Positions 8,750 through 17,202 of a DNA stretch of 44,156 nt are shown here, piece after piece. The DNA lies in contig NZ_RJLN01000045.1 of the NCBI RefSeq assembly GCF_003725545.1, positions 1 through 44,156 on the forward strand. The letters are read 5' to 3'. Source of the DNA: Micromonospora solifontis (lineage in GTDB: Bacteria > Actinomycetota > Actinomycetes > Mycobacteriales > Micromonosporaceae). Below the pieces are notes generated by a model. It saw nothing but the letters and a program-made list of their open reading frames with translations, had not been told where the DNA came from and did not search any database. Position 1 is the first letter of the stretch. Every line of letters begins with the position of its first letter. A program made the position numbers and the translations under genes.

Positions 8750-9554
8750 CGAGCCGCCCGACGCCGCCGATGAAGACCGCCTTCGCGGCGTCCTCCGCCT
8801 GCTCCGGGGACTCCGGGCGCCACTGCGGCACCCAGACCACACCCGGGTCGATGAGTTCGAAGCCGGCGAAGAGCGCGGACAACTCGGCCCGGCTGCGGAT
8901 CCAGAGCTGGCTGTCGGTGTGGCGGTAGACCCGCTCGGCCTCCGCCCGCTCGCCCGTCTCGCCCCGGTCGTCGTCGCTGGCCTGGGACATCACCAGGTAG
9001 CTGCCGGGGGCCAGCGCGGCCCGCAGCGTCCGCAGGATCTCCTCCGGCCGGTCGGCGTCGGGAACGAAGTGCAGCACCGCCACGATCATCACGGCCACCG
9101 GCTGGTCGAAGTCCAGCAGCCTGGTCACCTCGGGGTGCGCGAGGATCTCCGCCGGCCGGCGCAGGTCCTCCTGGATCACGGTGGCCCGCTCGTTGCCGGC
9201 CAGGATCTCCCGGCTGTGCGCGACCGCGACCGGGTCGACGTCGACGTAGACCACCCGGCACTCCGGGTCGATCCGTTGGGCGATCTCGTGCACGTTGCCC
9301 ACGGTCGGGATGCCGGAGCCGATGTCGAGGAACTGGCGTACCCCCGACTCGGCCAGGAACTGCACCGCCCGGCGCAGGAAGGCCCGGTTGGCCTGGGCCA
9401 TCAGCGGGGCCTCCGGCACGGCCTCCACCATGGCGCGGGCGGCGGCCCGGTCGGCCGCGAAGTTGTGCGAGCCGCCGAGGTAGTAGTCGTACATGCGGGC
9501 GACGCTGGGGCGCTCGATGTCGATCGTGTCAGGTGCCCAGTCCGGCCGCTGCAT
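8742..9554 (-). CDS. SAM-dependent methyltransferase (DUF574/Methyltransf_19 family)
   Basis: Actinobacterial SAM methyltransferase-like protein, 270 aa. It shows the family hallmarks PSVARMYDYYLGGSHNF near the N-terminus, a glycine-rich SAM loop FLDIGSGIPTVGNVH and the acidic strand VVYVDVDPVAVAHS. The ATG at 9554 has a good ribosome site (AAAGGGG) and removes an unlikely 39-residue Arg-rich extension. The substrate is unknown for the whole family. Its 3' end overlaps the GGDEF-EAL start, so both are probably one transcript. Confidence 0.87.
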   Translation of the reverse strand: MQRPDWAPDTIDIERPSVARMYDYYLGGSHNFAADRAAARAMVEAVPEAPLMAQANRAFLRRAVQFLAESGVRQFLDIGSGIPTVGNVHEIAQRIDPECRVVYVDVDPVAVAHSREILAGNERATVIQEDLRRPAEILAHPEVTRLLDFDQPVAVMIVAVLHFVPDADRPEEILRTLRAALAPGSYLVMSQASDDDRGETGERAEAERVYRHTDSQLWIRSRAELSALFAGFELIDPGVVWVPQWRPESPEQAEDAAKAVFIGGVGRLGG

Positions 9555-9704
9555 GCCGTTGCCCCTTTGTGTCGACGACGCGCGGGACCACGCCCGCGCG
9601 ACCACCCGGGTATTCTGCCCGCCCGCCGACCCCGTGCAAAGACCGTGGTCGCTGCGCGATCGGCCCCTCACCGTCCGCGGTCGCCCCCGCCGGGTACGCC
9701 GGAG

Positions 9705-9732
9705 CGGCCCGCGTCCGGGTGGACGCGGGCCG
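9705..9732 (-). terminator. Hairpin terminator after the response regulator
   Basis: A perfect 12-bp stem (9705-9716 with 9721-9732, loop GGGT) lies 16 nt beyond the response regulator stop on the minus strand. It separates that operon from the methyltransferase gene downstream. Confidence 0.65.
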
Positions 9733-9747
9733 CCGCCGTACGCGGGG

Positions 9748-10416
9748 TCAGAACTTGGGGGCGTCCGGGGCCTCCAGCAGGCCCAGCCGCAGCGCCGTCA
9801 TCAGCGCCTGCGCCCGGTTGGCCGCGCCCAGCTTCTCGTAGAGCTTGGAGATGTGCGTCTTGGCCGTCGACTCGCTGACGAACAGCTGCTTGGCGATGCC
9901 GGCGACGCTCATGCCGTCGGCGAGCAGCCGCAGCACCTGGCCCTCGCGGGGGGAGAGCTGCGGGCCGGACGGGGCCAGCCGCCGCTTCATCGCCTCGGCC
10001 AGGTCGGCCGCGGTGAACGCACTGGGGGAGGACGCGGCGTGCCGGGCGGCGGCCACCACCTCGTCGGCCGGGGCGGTCTTCGGCACGAACGCGCTGGCGC
10101 CCGCCTCGAGGGCACCGAAGAGCTGGTCGTCGCCCGCGTACATGGTGAGCACGACGATGCCCATGGACGCGCTGGACTTGCGCAGCGCGCGGGTCGCCTC
10201 CAGGCCACTGCCGTCGGGCAGCCGCAGGTCCATGATCACCACGTCCGGCTGCAGCGCGCCGGCCTGGCGGACGCCCTCGGCGGCCGTGGCGGCCTCGCCC
10301 ACGACCTCGAACTGCCGGTCCCGCTCGAAGGCGTGCCGCAGCCCCTTGCGGATCAGGTCGTGATCGTCGACAAGGAGAACCTTGGTACGGGTGGCCGGTG
10401 TCGGACTAGTGGTCAT
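9748..10416 (-). CDS. LuxR-type response regulator
   Basis: Response regulator of 222 aa. The receiver domain has D17/D18 (VLLVDDHDLIRKG), phosphoacceptor D63 (VIMDLRLPDGSG) and K in FVPKTAP. The LuxR HTH includes LSPREGQVLRLLADG and VSESTAKTHISKLYEKLG. The ATG at 10416 follows the kinase stop by 7 nt, so it is the partner of the adjacent kinase. An in-frame upstream extension is discarded because it overlaps the kinase and has no domain similarity. Confidence 0.9.
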   Translation of the reverse strand: MTTSPTPATRTKVLLVDDHDLIRKGLRHAFERDRQFEVVGEAATAAEGVRQAGALQPDVVIMDLRLPDGSGLEATRALRKSSASMGIVVLTMYAGDDQLFGALEAGASAFVPKTAPADEVVAAARHAASSPSAFTAADLAEAMKRRLAPSGPQLSPREGQVLRLLADGMSVAGIAKQLFVSESTAKTHISKLYEKLGAANRAQALMTALRLGLLEAPDAPKF

Positions 10417-10423
10417 CCTCGGG

Positions 10424-12115
10424 TTACTCCCCTTCTGCTGCCGCGGCGCTGCCGCGCACCTTATCGCGCCGGGGCGAGGAGCCGAGGACCACCGCCACGG
10501 TCGTGCCGCTGGGTTGCCGCGGCCTGATCTCCAGCCGGCCCCGGATACGTTCCGCCCTCTCCGCCATGATCGCAAGACCATAGTGCCCGTCGGGGCGCTG
10601 GTCACCGATGCCGTGACCGTCATCCGACACTTCGATCTGGGCGTACGGGGGATCCACCTCACACGTGACCCACAGATTCGACGCCCCGGCGTGCTTGCGC
10701 GCGTTGGTCACCGCCTCCTGGGCGATGCGCAGCAGCTCCGCCTCCGTGGCGGCGGGCAGCCGGGCGGTCGACTCGTCCAGGGACAGGTGCACCCGCAGGC
10801 CTCCGGACGCGCCGACGGTGCGCGCGTACTCGGCGATCGCGGCGGCCAGCCCGCCGTGCCGGTCCACCTCGCTGCGCAACTCGAAGAGGCTGAGCCGCAG
10901 CTCGGTGATCACCCGGGTGACCTCCTGCCGCAGCGTGCGCAGCGAGTCGGCGGTCTCCTCCGCGTCGTCGTGCACGGTGGCCAGGGCGTTGTCGATGCCG
11001 TACCCGACCATCACCAGCTCCTGGGCGACCCCGTCGTGGATCTCCCGGGCCAGCCGCTGCCGCTCCTCGTTGGTGGCCAGCGACCGGACCTCGTCGAAGA
11101 GCAGGGCCGCCTCCAGGCGCAGCGCCGCCGGCCCGGTCAGCGCGGTGACCCGGGACATCACCGCCGGCGGGTACGCGTGCGGGGTGTCCGCCTCGATCAC
11201 CACCAGGCCGACCGTGCGTACCCCGGCCACCAGCGGCACGATCAGCGCGGACACCTCGCCGGAGTGCTGCGAGCGGGCCTGCGACCGGGACGAGGTCTGC
11301 GGCTGCTGGCTGGCCCAGGCGTCGGCGATGGCCGAGTCCGCGTCGAGCGTGGTCTCCCAGTCCACCCGGTCCACGCCGATCTGGGCGAGCACCACCAGCC
11401 GGCCGCCGCCCGAGGCGGAAAGCACCGCGCCCCGGTCGGTCTTGGCCACCATCCGCAGCTCCTCCAGCAGGTGCTCGGAGATGCCGCCGGGGTCCAGGGT
11501 GGCGCCGGGCAGCTGGCGGGCCACGGTCCGCAGCTGGGTCAGCAGCCGGGTCGCCTCCGCGTACGGCTGGGGCTTCTCGCCGCGGACCCGGACCACCCGC
11601 TGGAACGTGCCGGCGGTGTAGAGGCCGAGCCCGGCCAGGATCAGCCACTGCGCGCAGACCGCCAGGTAGCCGAGCTGACCGAGCTGCCGCCCGCCGTCGA
11701 CCTCGGTGAAGGCGGCGCTGACCAGCAGCGTGGCCGCCGCCACCGCGAGCAGCGCGGCGCCCTCGCGGTACCTGCGGCGCAGCGCCGTCACGGTCACCGG
11801 CACGGCCAGGTACGGCAGCACCGCCGAGGCCCCCAGCCCGCCGGTCACGCCGGTCAGGTGGGTGTCCGCGGCGACCTGGCTGGCGGCCAGCCCGAGGACC
11901 ACCACCTCGGCGAAGCGGCTGAGCAGCCCCAGCAGCCGGTGCTGCGGGGCCAGCACGGCCGGCAACCCGGCGACGCCCAGCAGGGCGATCCACCAGAGCT
12001 GGGCGGGTTCGCCGGTGGCGAACAGGGTCAGGGCGGCGACCAGCGCGAGGAGGACCAGGCGCGCGGCGGCGGCCAGGGGTTGGGTCTGCGGCTGGCTGGC
12101 TGTGGAGGCGGGCAC
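10424..12115 (-). CDS. GAF-containing sensor histidine kinase
   Basis: Membrane histidine kinase, 563 aa. The first ~170 residues hold about five to six hydrophobic segments in an MASE-like array. A GAF-like domain (about 195-335, with TLDADSAIADAWA and VSALIVPLVAG) follows, then HisKA_3 with LAREIHDGVAQ (H360) and a HATPase with EAVTNARKHAGA and DDGHGIGDQRPDGHYGLAIM. The GTG at 12115 lies 15 nt past the acyl-CoA ligase gene. A TACCAT hexamer 7 nt before this GTG and no Shine-Dalgarno suggest an internal leaderless promoter. Signal and targets are unknown. Confidence 0.88.
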   Translation of the reverse strand: MPASTASQPQTQPLAAAARLVLLALVAALTLFATGEPAQLWWIALLGVAGLPAVLAPQHRLLGLLSRFAEVVVLGLAASQVAADTHLTGVTGGLGASAVLPYLAVPVTVTALRRRYREGAALLAVAAATLLVSAAFTEVDGGRQLGQLGYLAVCAQWLILAGLGLYTAGTFQRVVRVRGEKPQPYAEATRLLTQLRTVARQLPGATLDPGGISEHLLEELRMVAKTDRGAVLSASGGGRLVVLAQIGVDRVDWETTLDADSAIADAWASQQPQTSSRSQARSQHSGEVSALIVPLVAGVRTVGLVVIEADTPHAYPPAVMSRVTALTGPAALRLEAALLFDEVRSLATNEERQRLAREIHDGVAQELVMVGYGIDNALATVHDDAEETADSLRTLRQEVTRVITELRLSLFELRSEVDRHGGLAAAIAEYARTVGASGGLRVHLSLDESTARLPAATEAELLRIAQEAVTNARKHAGASNLWVTCEVDPPYAQIEVSDDGHGIGDQRPDGHYGLAIMAERAERIRGRLEIRPRQPSGTTVAVVLGSSPRRDKVRGSAAAAEGE

Positions 12116-12122
12116 GTGACGG

Positions 12123-12128
12123 ATGGTA
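12123..12128 (-). promoter_or_regulatory. Possible -10 box for a leaderless kinase transcript
   Basis: TACCAT on the minus strand, 7 nt before the GTG at 12115. No purine-rich ribosome site precedes the start. It may also be chance sequence in the gap after the ligase gene. Confidence 0.35.
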
Positions 12129-12129
12129 G

Positions 12130-13932
12130 TCAGCCTCGGTAGATGTCGGCGATCTCCGCCGCGTACGTCTTGTGCACGACCTGCCGCTTGACCTTGAGCG
12201 AAGGGGTCAGCTCGCCGGTGGCCTCGGTGAAGTCCTGCGGCAGGATCCGGAACACCTTGATCGCTTCGGCCTTGGAGACCGACTGGTTGGCCTGGTCGAC
12301 CGCGCCCTGGACCTCCGCCAGCAGGGCCTCGTCCGCGCGCAGGTCGGCGACGGTGGTGTCCGCCGGCCGGCCGTTGGCGGCGAGCCACCCGGGCAGCGCC
12401 TCCTCGTCGATGGTGACCAGCGCCGCGATGAACGGCTGCCGGTCGCCGACCACGAGGCACTGGCTGACCAGCGGGTGGGCCCGGACCTGGTCCTCCAGCA
12501 CCGCCGGGGCGACGTTCTTGCCGCCGGCGGTCACGATGATCTCCTTCTTCCGGCCGGTGATGCTCAGGTAGCCGTCCTCGTCGAGCCGCCCGAGGTCGCC
12601 GGTGCGGAACCAGCCGTCGGAGGTGAGCGCCTCGGCCGTGGCGGGCTCGTTGTGCCAGTAGCCCCGGAAGACGATGTCGCCGGAGATCAGGATCTCGCCG
12701 TCGTCGGCGATCCGGATGGTCACCCCGGGCAGCGGCCGGCCCACCGTGCCGACCCGGGTGTGGCCGGGCAGGTTCGCGGCGGCGGCGGGCGAGGTCTCGG
12801 TGAGGCCGTACCCCTCGCAGATGGTCACGCCGACGCCCCGGAAGAAGTGTCCGAGCCGGGCGCCGAGCGGCGCGCCGCCGGAGATCGCGTCGCGGCACCG
12901 GCCGCCCATCGCCGCCCGCAGCTTGCGGTAGACCAGCTTGTCGAAGAGCGCGTGCTGGGCGCGCAGCGCCAGGCCGGGCCCGTCGGCGGTCTCCAGCGCC
13001 TCGCTGTACGCGATCGCGACCTTCTCGGCCCGGTCGAAGATCTTGCCCTTGCCTTCCGACTCGGCCTTCTGCCGGGCGCCGTTGTAGACCTTCTCGAAGA
13101 CCCGGGGCACGGAGAGCACGAAGGTGGGCTTGAAGTCCTGGAGCTCGGCGACCAGGTTCTTGGTGTCCGAGCAGTGCGCCATGGTGGCCCGGGCCTGCAC
13201 CACGCCGACCTGGATGAGCCGGGCGAAGGCGTGCGCGAGCGGCAGGAAGAGGAGGGTGGAGGCGCCCTGGCGGAACAGGTTCGGCAGCACCGGCACCGCG
13301 TTGGCGATGTCGGCGTAGATGTTGCGGTGGGTGAGCACGCAGCCCTTGGGGCGCCCGGTGGTGCCACTGGTGTAGATGATGGTGGCGATGTCGTCCGCCG
13401 TGAGCGTGGAGCGGCGGACCTCGACCTCGGCCGGGTCGACCGACTCGCCGGCGGCGACCAGTTGGTCCACCGCGCCGAGCTCGATCTGCCAGACCTCGCG
13501 CAGCTCGGGCAGCCGGTCCCGGACCCCGGCGACCAGGGTGGCGTGCGCGGTGCTCTCCACCACGGCGGAGACCGCGCCGGAGTCGGCGAGGATCCACGCG
13601 GCCTGCTCGGCGCTGGAGGTCTCGTAGATCGGCACGGTGACCGCGCCGGCGGCCCAGATGGCGTAGTCGAGCAGGGTCCACTCGTAGCGGGTGCGGCTCA
13701 TCAGCGCCACCCGGTCGCCGGGGGAGACGCCGGCCGCGACCAGGCCGCGGGCGACCGCGACCACCTCGTCCCGGAACTGCCGGCAGGTGACGTCCGTGGC
13801 GGCGCCCGGGCCGCCGGTGCGCCGGACGAACTGCACGGTGTCCGGGGCGACCTCGGCGTTTTCCCAGACCGGGTCGGTCAGGTTGGCCGCGTCGCCGACG
13901 GTGACGATCGGCGGGACGGAGAACTCGCGCAC
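12130..13932 (-). CDS. Long-chain fatty acid--CoA ligase (FadD15-like)
   Basis: AMP-forming acyl-CoA synthetase of 600 aa that activates long-chain fatty acids for lipid synthesis or degradation. It shows the adenylate-forming motifs in order: IIYTSGTTGRPKGCVLTH (P-loop), GYGLTETSPA, WFRTGDLGRLDEDG, ITGRKKEIIVTAGGKNV and the C-terminal lysine in PSLKVKRQVV. The GTG at 13932 is chosen because GAGGG lies 6 nt upstream; GTG 13938 is an alternative. It is divergent from the SRPBCC gene, as I recall for fadD15 (Rv2187) and Rv2185c in mycobacteria. Confidence 0.9.
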   Translation of the reverse strand: MREFSVPPIVTVGDAANLTDPVWENAEVAPDTVQFVRRTGGPGAATDVTCRQFRDEVVAVARGLVAAGVSPGDRVALMSRTRYEWTLLDYAIWAAGAVTVPIYETSSAEQAAWILADSGAVSAVVESTAHATLVAGVRDRLPELREVWQIELGAVDQLVAAGESVDPAEVEVRRSTLTADDIATIIYTSGTTGRPKGCVLTHRNIYADIANAVPVLPNLFRQGASTLLFLPLAHAFARLIQVGVVQARATMAHCSDTKNLVAELQDFKPTFVLSVPRVFEKVYNGARQKAESEGKGKIFDRAEKVAIAYSEALETADGPGLALRAQHALFDKLVYRKLRAAMGGRCRDAISGGAPLGARLGHFFRGVGVTICEGYGLTETSPAAAANLPGHTRVGTVGRPLPGVTIRIADDGEILISGDIVFRGYWHNEPATAEALTSDGWFRTGDLGRLDEDGYLSITGRKKEIIVTAGGKNVAPAVLEDQVRAHPLVSQCLVVGDRQPFIAALVTIDEEALPGWLAANGRPADTTVADLRADEALLAEVQGAVDQANQSVSKAEAIKVFRILPQDFTEATGELTPSLKVKRQVVHKTYAAEIADIYRG

Positions 13933-14118
13933 CTGCACTCCCTCGTGCTCGCACTGGCCGTGCCGGCCCGGGCCGGCTCTGTCGAAACCTACCCGCTGGT
14001 TCGGTCCGGTGGACCAGGGAGGTTGCCCGCCCGGCTGGTGGGACGCCCGGGGCCCGCGCCGCCGCGCCACGGTGCGCCACCGGCGGGGTGGAGCGGCGCG
14101 CGGGTGGCCGCCGCCGGG

Positions 14119-14124
14119 TAGCCT
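14119..14124 (+). promoter_or_regulatory. -10 box of a leaderless SRPBCC transcript
   Basis: TAGCCT lies exactly 7 nt before the ATG at 14132, and the gap is a C-run without any Shine-Dalgarno. This fits a transcript starting at the A of ATG. Confidence 0.5.
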
Positions 14125-14131
14125 CCCCCCC

Positions 14132-14590
14132 ATGGCGGACTCCTCCACCCAGTCGATCATCATCGGCGCCGCACCGGACCGGGTGGCGGCGGTCATCTGC
14201 GACTTCCCCCGCTACCCCGAGTGGGCCGAGGCGGTGCGGCGGGCGGAGGTGATCGAGGAGTACGAGGACGGCTACGCCAGCCAGGTCCGGTTCACCCTCG
14301 ACGCGGGGGTGATGGCCGACGAGTACGTGCTGGCCTACGAGTACGCCGAGGACATCTCCCGGATCGAGTGGCACCTGGTGGCGCCCTCGAAGATGCAGAA
14401 GTCCCAGCGCGGGTCGTACGACCTGGTCGGCGACGCGGACGGGACCACCACCACGGTGACCTACACCCTGGAGGTGGAGCTCTCCGTGGCCATGCTCGGC
14501 ATGTTTCGCCGCAAGGCCGAGAAAATGATCATGGATGCGGCGTTGAAGCAGCTCAAGCGCCGGGTAGAAGCATCCGGTGCGGCCCACTGA
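14132..14590 (+). CDS. SRPBCC (START-like) family protein
   Basis: Small lipid-pocket protein of 152 aa, of the polyketide cyclase/dehydrase/START-like fold. The hallmark opening places a ligand domain after a short strand (SIIIGAAPDRVAAVICDFPRYPEW), and a long C-terminal helix ends at the stop. A hydrophobic ligand is expected but unknown. The neighbouring divergent acyl-CoA ligase matches the mycobacterial Rv2185c/Rv2187 arrangement and hints at lipid handling. It probably leads the next gene, 41 nt downstream. Confidence 0.82.
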   Translation: MADSSTQSIIIGAAPDRVAAVICDFPRYPEWAEAVRRAEVIEEYEDGYASQVRFTLDAGVMADEYVLAYEYAEDISRIEWHLVAPSKMQKSQRGSYDLVGDADGTTTTVTYTLEVELSVAMLGMFRRKAEKMIMDAALKQLKRRVEASGAAH

Positions 14591-14631
14591 CCCGACCGCC
14601 GGACCGGTCGTCACGGTAGAGGAGCCGACCC

Positions 14632-15348
14632 ATGGGCACCACTGATCCGGGTTCGGCCCGGGAAGAGGCCGAGCGCCTCGTCGCCACGTTGCTGGCCACC
14701 GCCCGGCTGGCCGCCGCCGCGCCCGGGGCCGGCCCCTGGGGTCCGCTCGGTGGGATCCTGTCGGGTGTCCTCGGTCACACCCCCGCAGGTGGGGACGCCG
14801 GCGGCGCGGCCGCCGGCGGCACCGCGGCCGGTGGGGGTTTCGCCACCGGCTCGCCGGAATGCTGCGTCTGCCCGATCTGTCGCGGAATCGCCGCGTTGCG
14901 GGACCCGAGTCCCGAATTCGCCGAGCGGCTCGCCACCGGCGCGGGCGACCTGGCCGCCGGGGTGGCCAGCCTGCTGCGCGCGTTCGCCCCGGCCGAACCC
15001 GCCGCGCCGGGTGCCGACGGGGGCGAGGAGTCGATCGCCGGGAACCCGACCGGGGACCACGTGTGGCGCGAGGCCACCCGTACCGGGCATGATTCTCAGC
15101 CGGCACCCGAGCAGGACGTGTGGTCCGCCGCCACCCGGGGGGAGGGCGCGGCCGATTCGGGTGCGGTCGACGGCTCCAGGTCGCGGCGCGGCGTCAGACG
15201 CGCCGAGCTGGAGTCGTCGGAGTCGCCCGCCGATGTCGCCGGGCCGGACGCGCCGGTGACGACCCGGCCGCCGGCCGGCCGTCCCGTGGTGCCCGCCTCG
15301 CGGGTGTCCGGCGAGGTGGGCGAGGACGCACCAGGCGACGGGGCCTGA
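14632..15348 (+). CDS. Conserved actinobacterial protein with Cys-x2-Cys motif (DUF5304-like)
   Basis: Protein of 238 aa with no recognised enzyme domain. The N-terminal helix (AREEAERLVATLLATARLA) is followed by a Gly/Ala-rich stretch, a compact Cys cluster ECCVCPICRGIAALR (about residues 80-94) and then a helix EFAERLATGAGDLAAGVASLL. The last 110 residues are Pro/Ala/Glu-rich and look disordered. The Cys cluster could bind a metal or form a dimer interface, but this is inference. The ATG has GAGGAG upstream. The gene follows the SRPBCC gene by 41 nt, and a hairpin after its stop separates it from the glucokinase. Confidence 0.72.
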   Translation: MGTTDPGSAREEAERLVATLLATARLAAAAPGAGPWGPLGGILSGVLGHTPAGGDAGGAAAGGTAAGGGFATGSPECCVCPICRGIAALRDPSPEFAERLATGAGDLAAGVASLLRAFAPAEPAAPGADGGEESIAGNPTGDHVWREATRTGHDSQPAPEQDVWSAATRGEGAADSGAVDGSRSRRGVRRAELESSESPADVAGPDAPVTTRPPAGRPVVPASRVSGEVGEDAPGDGA

Positions 15349-15360
15349 CCAGGTCATCCT

Positions 15361-15389
15361 GACCTCGCCCGGCCGGTCCGGGTGAGGTC
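15361..15389 (+). terminator. Hairpin terminator between Cys-motif gene and glucokinase
   Basis: A 12-bp stem with one G-T pair (15361-15372 with 15378-15389, loop CCGGT) lies 13 nt after the stop at 15348. Confidence 0.6.
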
Positions 15390-15418
15390 GGGCAGCACAG
15401 CAGAGGGGAGTGGCAGCG

Positions 15419-16366
15419 GTGACGCTGACCATCGGAGTCGACGTCGGTGGCACGAAGGTGGCCGGCGGTGTCGTGGACGACACCGGCGCAGTTCTCGTGC
15501 AGACGCGACGGGACACCCCCGCCGATGACGTGGCCAAGACCCGCGACACCATCATCGAGCTGGTCACCGAGCTGGCCACCGGGCACGACGTGGCGGCGGT
15601 CGGCATCGGCGCGGCCGGCTGGATCGACGCGTCCCGCTCCACCGTCCTCTTCGCCCCCAACCTCGCCTGGCGGGACGAGCCGCTGCGCGAGTACGTCAGC
15701 ACCGCCACCGGCCTGCCGGTGATCGTGGAGAACGACGCGAACGTGGCCGCGTGGGCGGAGTTCCGCTACGGCGCGGCCCGGGACGCCGACGACTCGATGG
15801 TCATGTTCACCATCGGCACCGGCGTCGGCGGCGGCATCGTGCTCGGCGGGGAGCTGCTGCGCGGGGCCAACGGCATCGCGGCCGAGCTGGGGCACATGCT
15901 CACCGTGCCGGACGGGCACCAGTGCGGCTGCGGCCGGCTGGGCTGCATCGAGCAGTATGCCAGCGGCAGCGCCCTGGTCCGGTTCGCCCGCGCCGCCGCG
16001 CGCCAGGAGCCGCACCGGGCCACCGCCCTGCTCGAGCTGGCCGGCGGCGAGGCCGAGGCGGTCACCGGCCCGATGGTGACCGCGGCCGCGAAGGGCGGGG
16101 ACCCGGTCTCCGCCGAGGCGTTCGCCCAGGTCGGGCGCTGGCTCGGCACCAGCATGGCGGACATGGCGCAGATCCTGGACCCGCAGGTGCTCGTCGTCGG
16201 CGGCGGCGTGATCGACGCCGGTGACCTGCTGATGGGCCCGGCCCGCCGCTCGTACGGCGAGGCGCTGGCCCAGCGCAGCCGCCTTCCGGTGGCCGAGATC
16301 CGGCCCGCGGAACTGGGCAACAGCGCCGGGGTGATCGGCGCGGCCGACCTCGCCCGGCGCCTGTGA
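15419..16366 (+). CDS. glkA: ROK family glucokinase
   Basis: ATP-dependent glucose kinase of the ROK family, 315 aa. It shows the nucleotide phosphate-1 motif VDVGGTKVAGG, phosphate-2 TIGTGVGGGIVLGG and the ROK zinc-binding motif CGCGRLGCIEQYASG. The GTG at 15419 is preferred because GAGGGGAG ends 8 nt before it; the GTG at 15410 would abut that site with no spacing. In streptomycetes the homologous enzyme also mediates carbon catabolite repression. The neighbouring phosphofructokinase at 29060 belongs to the same pathway. The 3' end overlaps the next gene by 4 nt (GTGA). Confidence 0.9.
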   Translation: MTLTIGVDVGGTKVAGGVVDDTGAVLVQTRRDTPADDVAKTRDTIIELVTELATGHDVAAVGIGAAGWIDASRSTVLFAPNLAWRDEPLREYVSTATGLPVIVENDANVAAWAEFRYGAARDADDSMVMFTIGTGVGGGIVLGGELLRGANGIAAELGHMLTVPDGHQCGCGRLGCIEQYASGSALVRFARAAARQEPHRATALLELAGGEAEAVTGPMVTAAAKGGDPVSAEAFAQVGRWLGTSMADMAQILDPQVLVVGGGVIDAGDLLMGPARRSYGEALAQRSRLPVAEIRPAELGNSAGVIGAADLARRL

Positions 16367-17079
16367 GCGCCGCCGGGGCCGCCGGTGCCGGGGTGCCGCT
16401 GCGGGTGCTGTCGTACAACATCCACAGCCAGCGGGACGACACGGCCGCGTTGGCCGAGGTGGTCCGCGCGGCCGAGCCGGACGTGGTGATCGTCCAGGAG
16501 GGGCCGCGGCGGTTCCGGTGGCGGCAGAAGTGCGCCTCGCTGGCCGACGCGTTCGGCCTGGTGGTGGCGGCCGGTGGCCTGCCCGCGCTGGGCAACCTGC
16601 TGCTCACCAGCCTCCGGGTGCGGGTGGTGGACACCCGCTGCCAGCGCTACCCGCTGACCCCCGGACGCCACCTGCGCGGGGCCGCGTACGCCGAGTGCCT
16701 GGTGGGTGGGAGCAGGTTCCTGCTGGCCGGCTCCCACCTCTCCACCGACCCGGCCGAGCGGCCCGCCCAGGCGGCGGCGTTCAAGCGGGAACTGGCCGCG
16801 GCGACGCTGCCGGTGATCGCCGGGGCCGACCTCAACGAGGGGCCGGACGGGCCGGCCTGGCGAACCGTCGCGGCCGGACTGACCGACGCGGCGGTGGCGA
16901 TGGATCGGGCCGAGCGGCACACCTACTCGTGTGCGAACCCGCGCCGGCGTATCGACGCGCTCTTCGTCGACCCGCGGGTCACGGTGGTGGACTACGACGT
17001 GGTCGACACCCCGACCACCCGCCGGGCCAGCGACCATTTCCCGGTCCTGGTCGACCTGCTGCTGCCCGCCGGCGACTGA
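16363..17079 (+). CDS. Endonuclease/exonuclease/phosphatase family hydrolase
   Basis: EEP-fold metal-dependent phosphoesterase, 238 aa, cytoplasmic, with no signal peptide. It has the expected series of motifs: SYNIHS (Asn), IVQEG (Glu), GSHLSTDPAERP (His), GADLNEGPDG (Asp, Asn) and SDHFPV (Asp-His). The GTG start overlaps the glucokinase stop (GTGA), so the two are co-translated. The substrate may be a nucleic acid or a phospho-compound and cannot be told from sequence. The next gene is separated by a hairpin. Confidence 0.85.
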   Translation: MSAAGAAGAGVPLRVLSYNIHSQRDDTAALAEVVRAAEPDVVIVQEGPRRFRWRQKCASLADAFGLVVAAGGLPALGNLLLTSLRVRVVDTRCQRYPLTPGRHLRGAAYAECLVGGSRFLLAGSHLSTDPAERPAQAAAFKRELAAATLPVIAGADLNEGPDGPAWRTVAAGLTDAAVAMDRAERHTYSCANPRRRIDALFVDPRVTVVDYDVVDTPTTRRASDHFPVLVDLLLPAGD

Positions 17080-17112
17080 CCACCGCTCACCGCGCGGCGG
17101 CTCGGCACCGCC

Positions 17113-17133
17113 GTCCAGCCCGTCGGGCTGGAC
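17113..17133 (+). terminator. Hairpin terminator after glucokinase/EEP operon
   Basis: A perfect 9-bp stem (17113-17121 with 17125-17133, loop GTC) is extended by a partly paired CCGCC/GGCGG outer region. It is located 34 nt after the EEP stop. Confidence 0.55.
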
Positions 17134-17202
17134 AACGGCGGGCATTGTCGGCAGGATTTCGCACCGACCCGGCACGCGTGCCGCACAAAGGAGATGTCCC
17201 CG

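Noticed and set aside
10424..15106. A 1560-codon open frame on the minus strand
   Set aside because: Only its 3' 563 codons (from GTG 12115) are kinase sequence. The rest is an out-of-frame shadow of the acyl-CoA ligase and of plus-strand genes, kept open by high GC.
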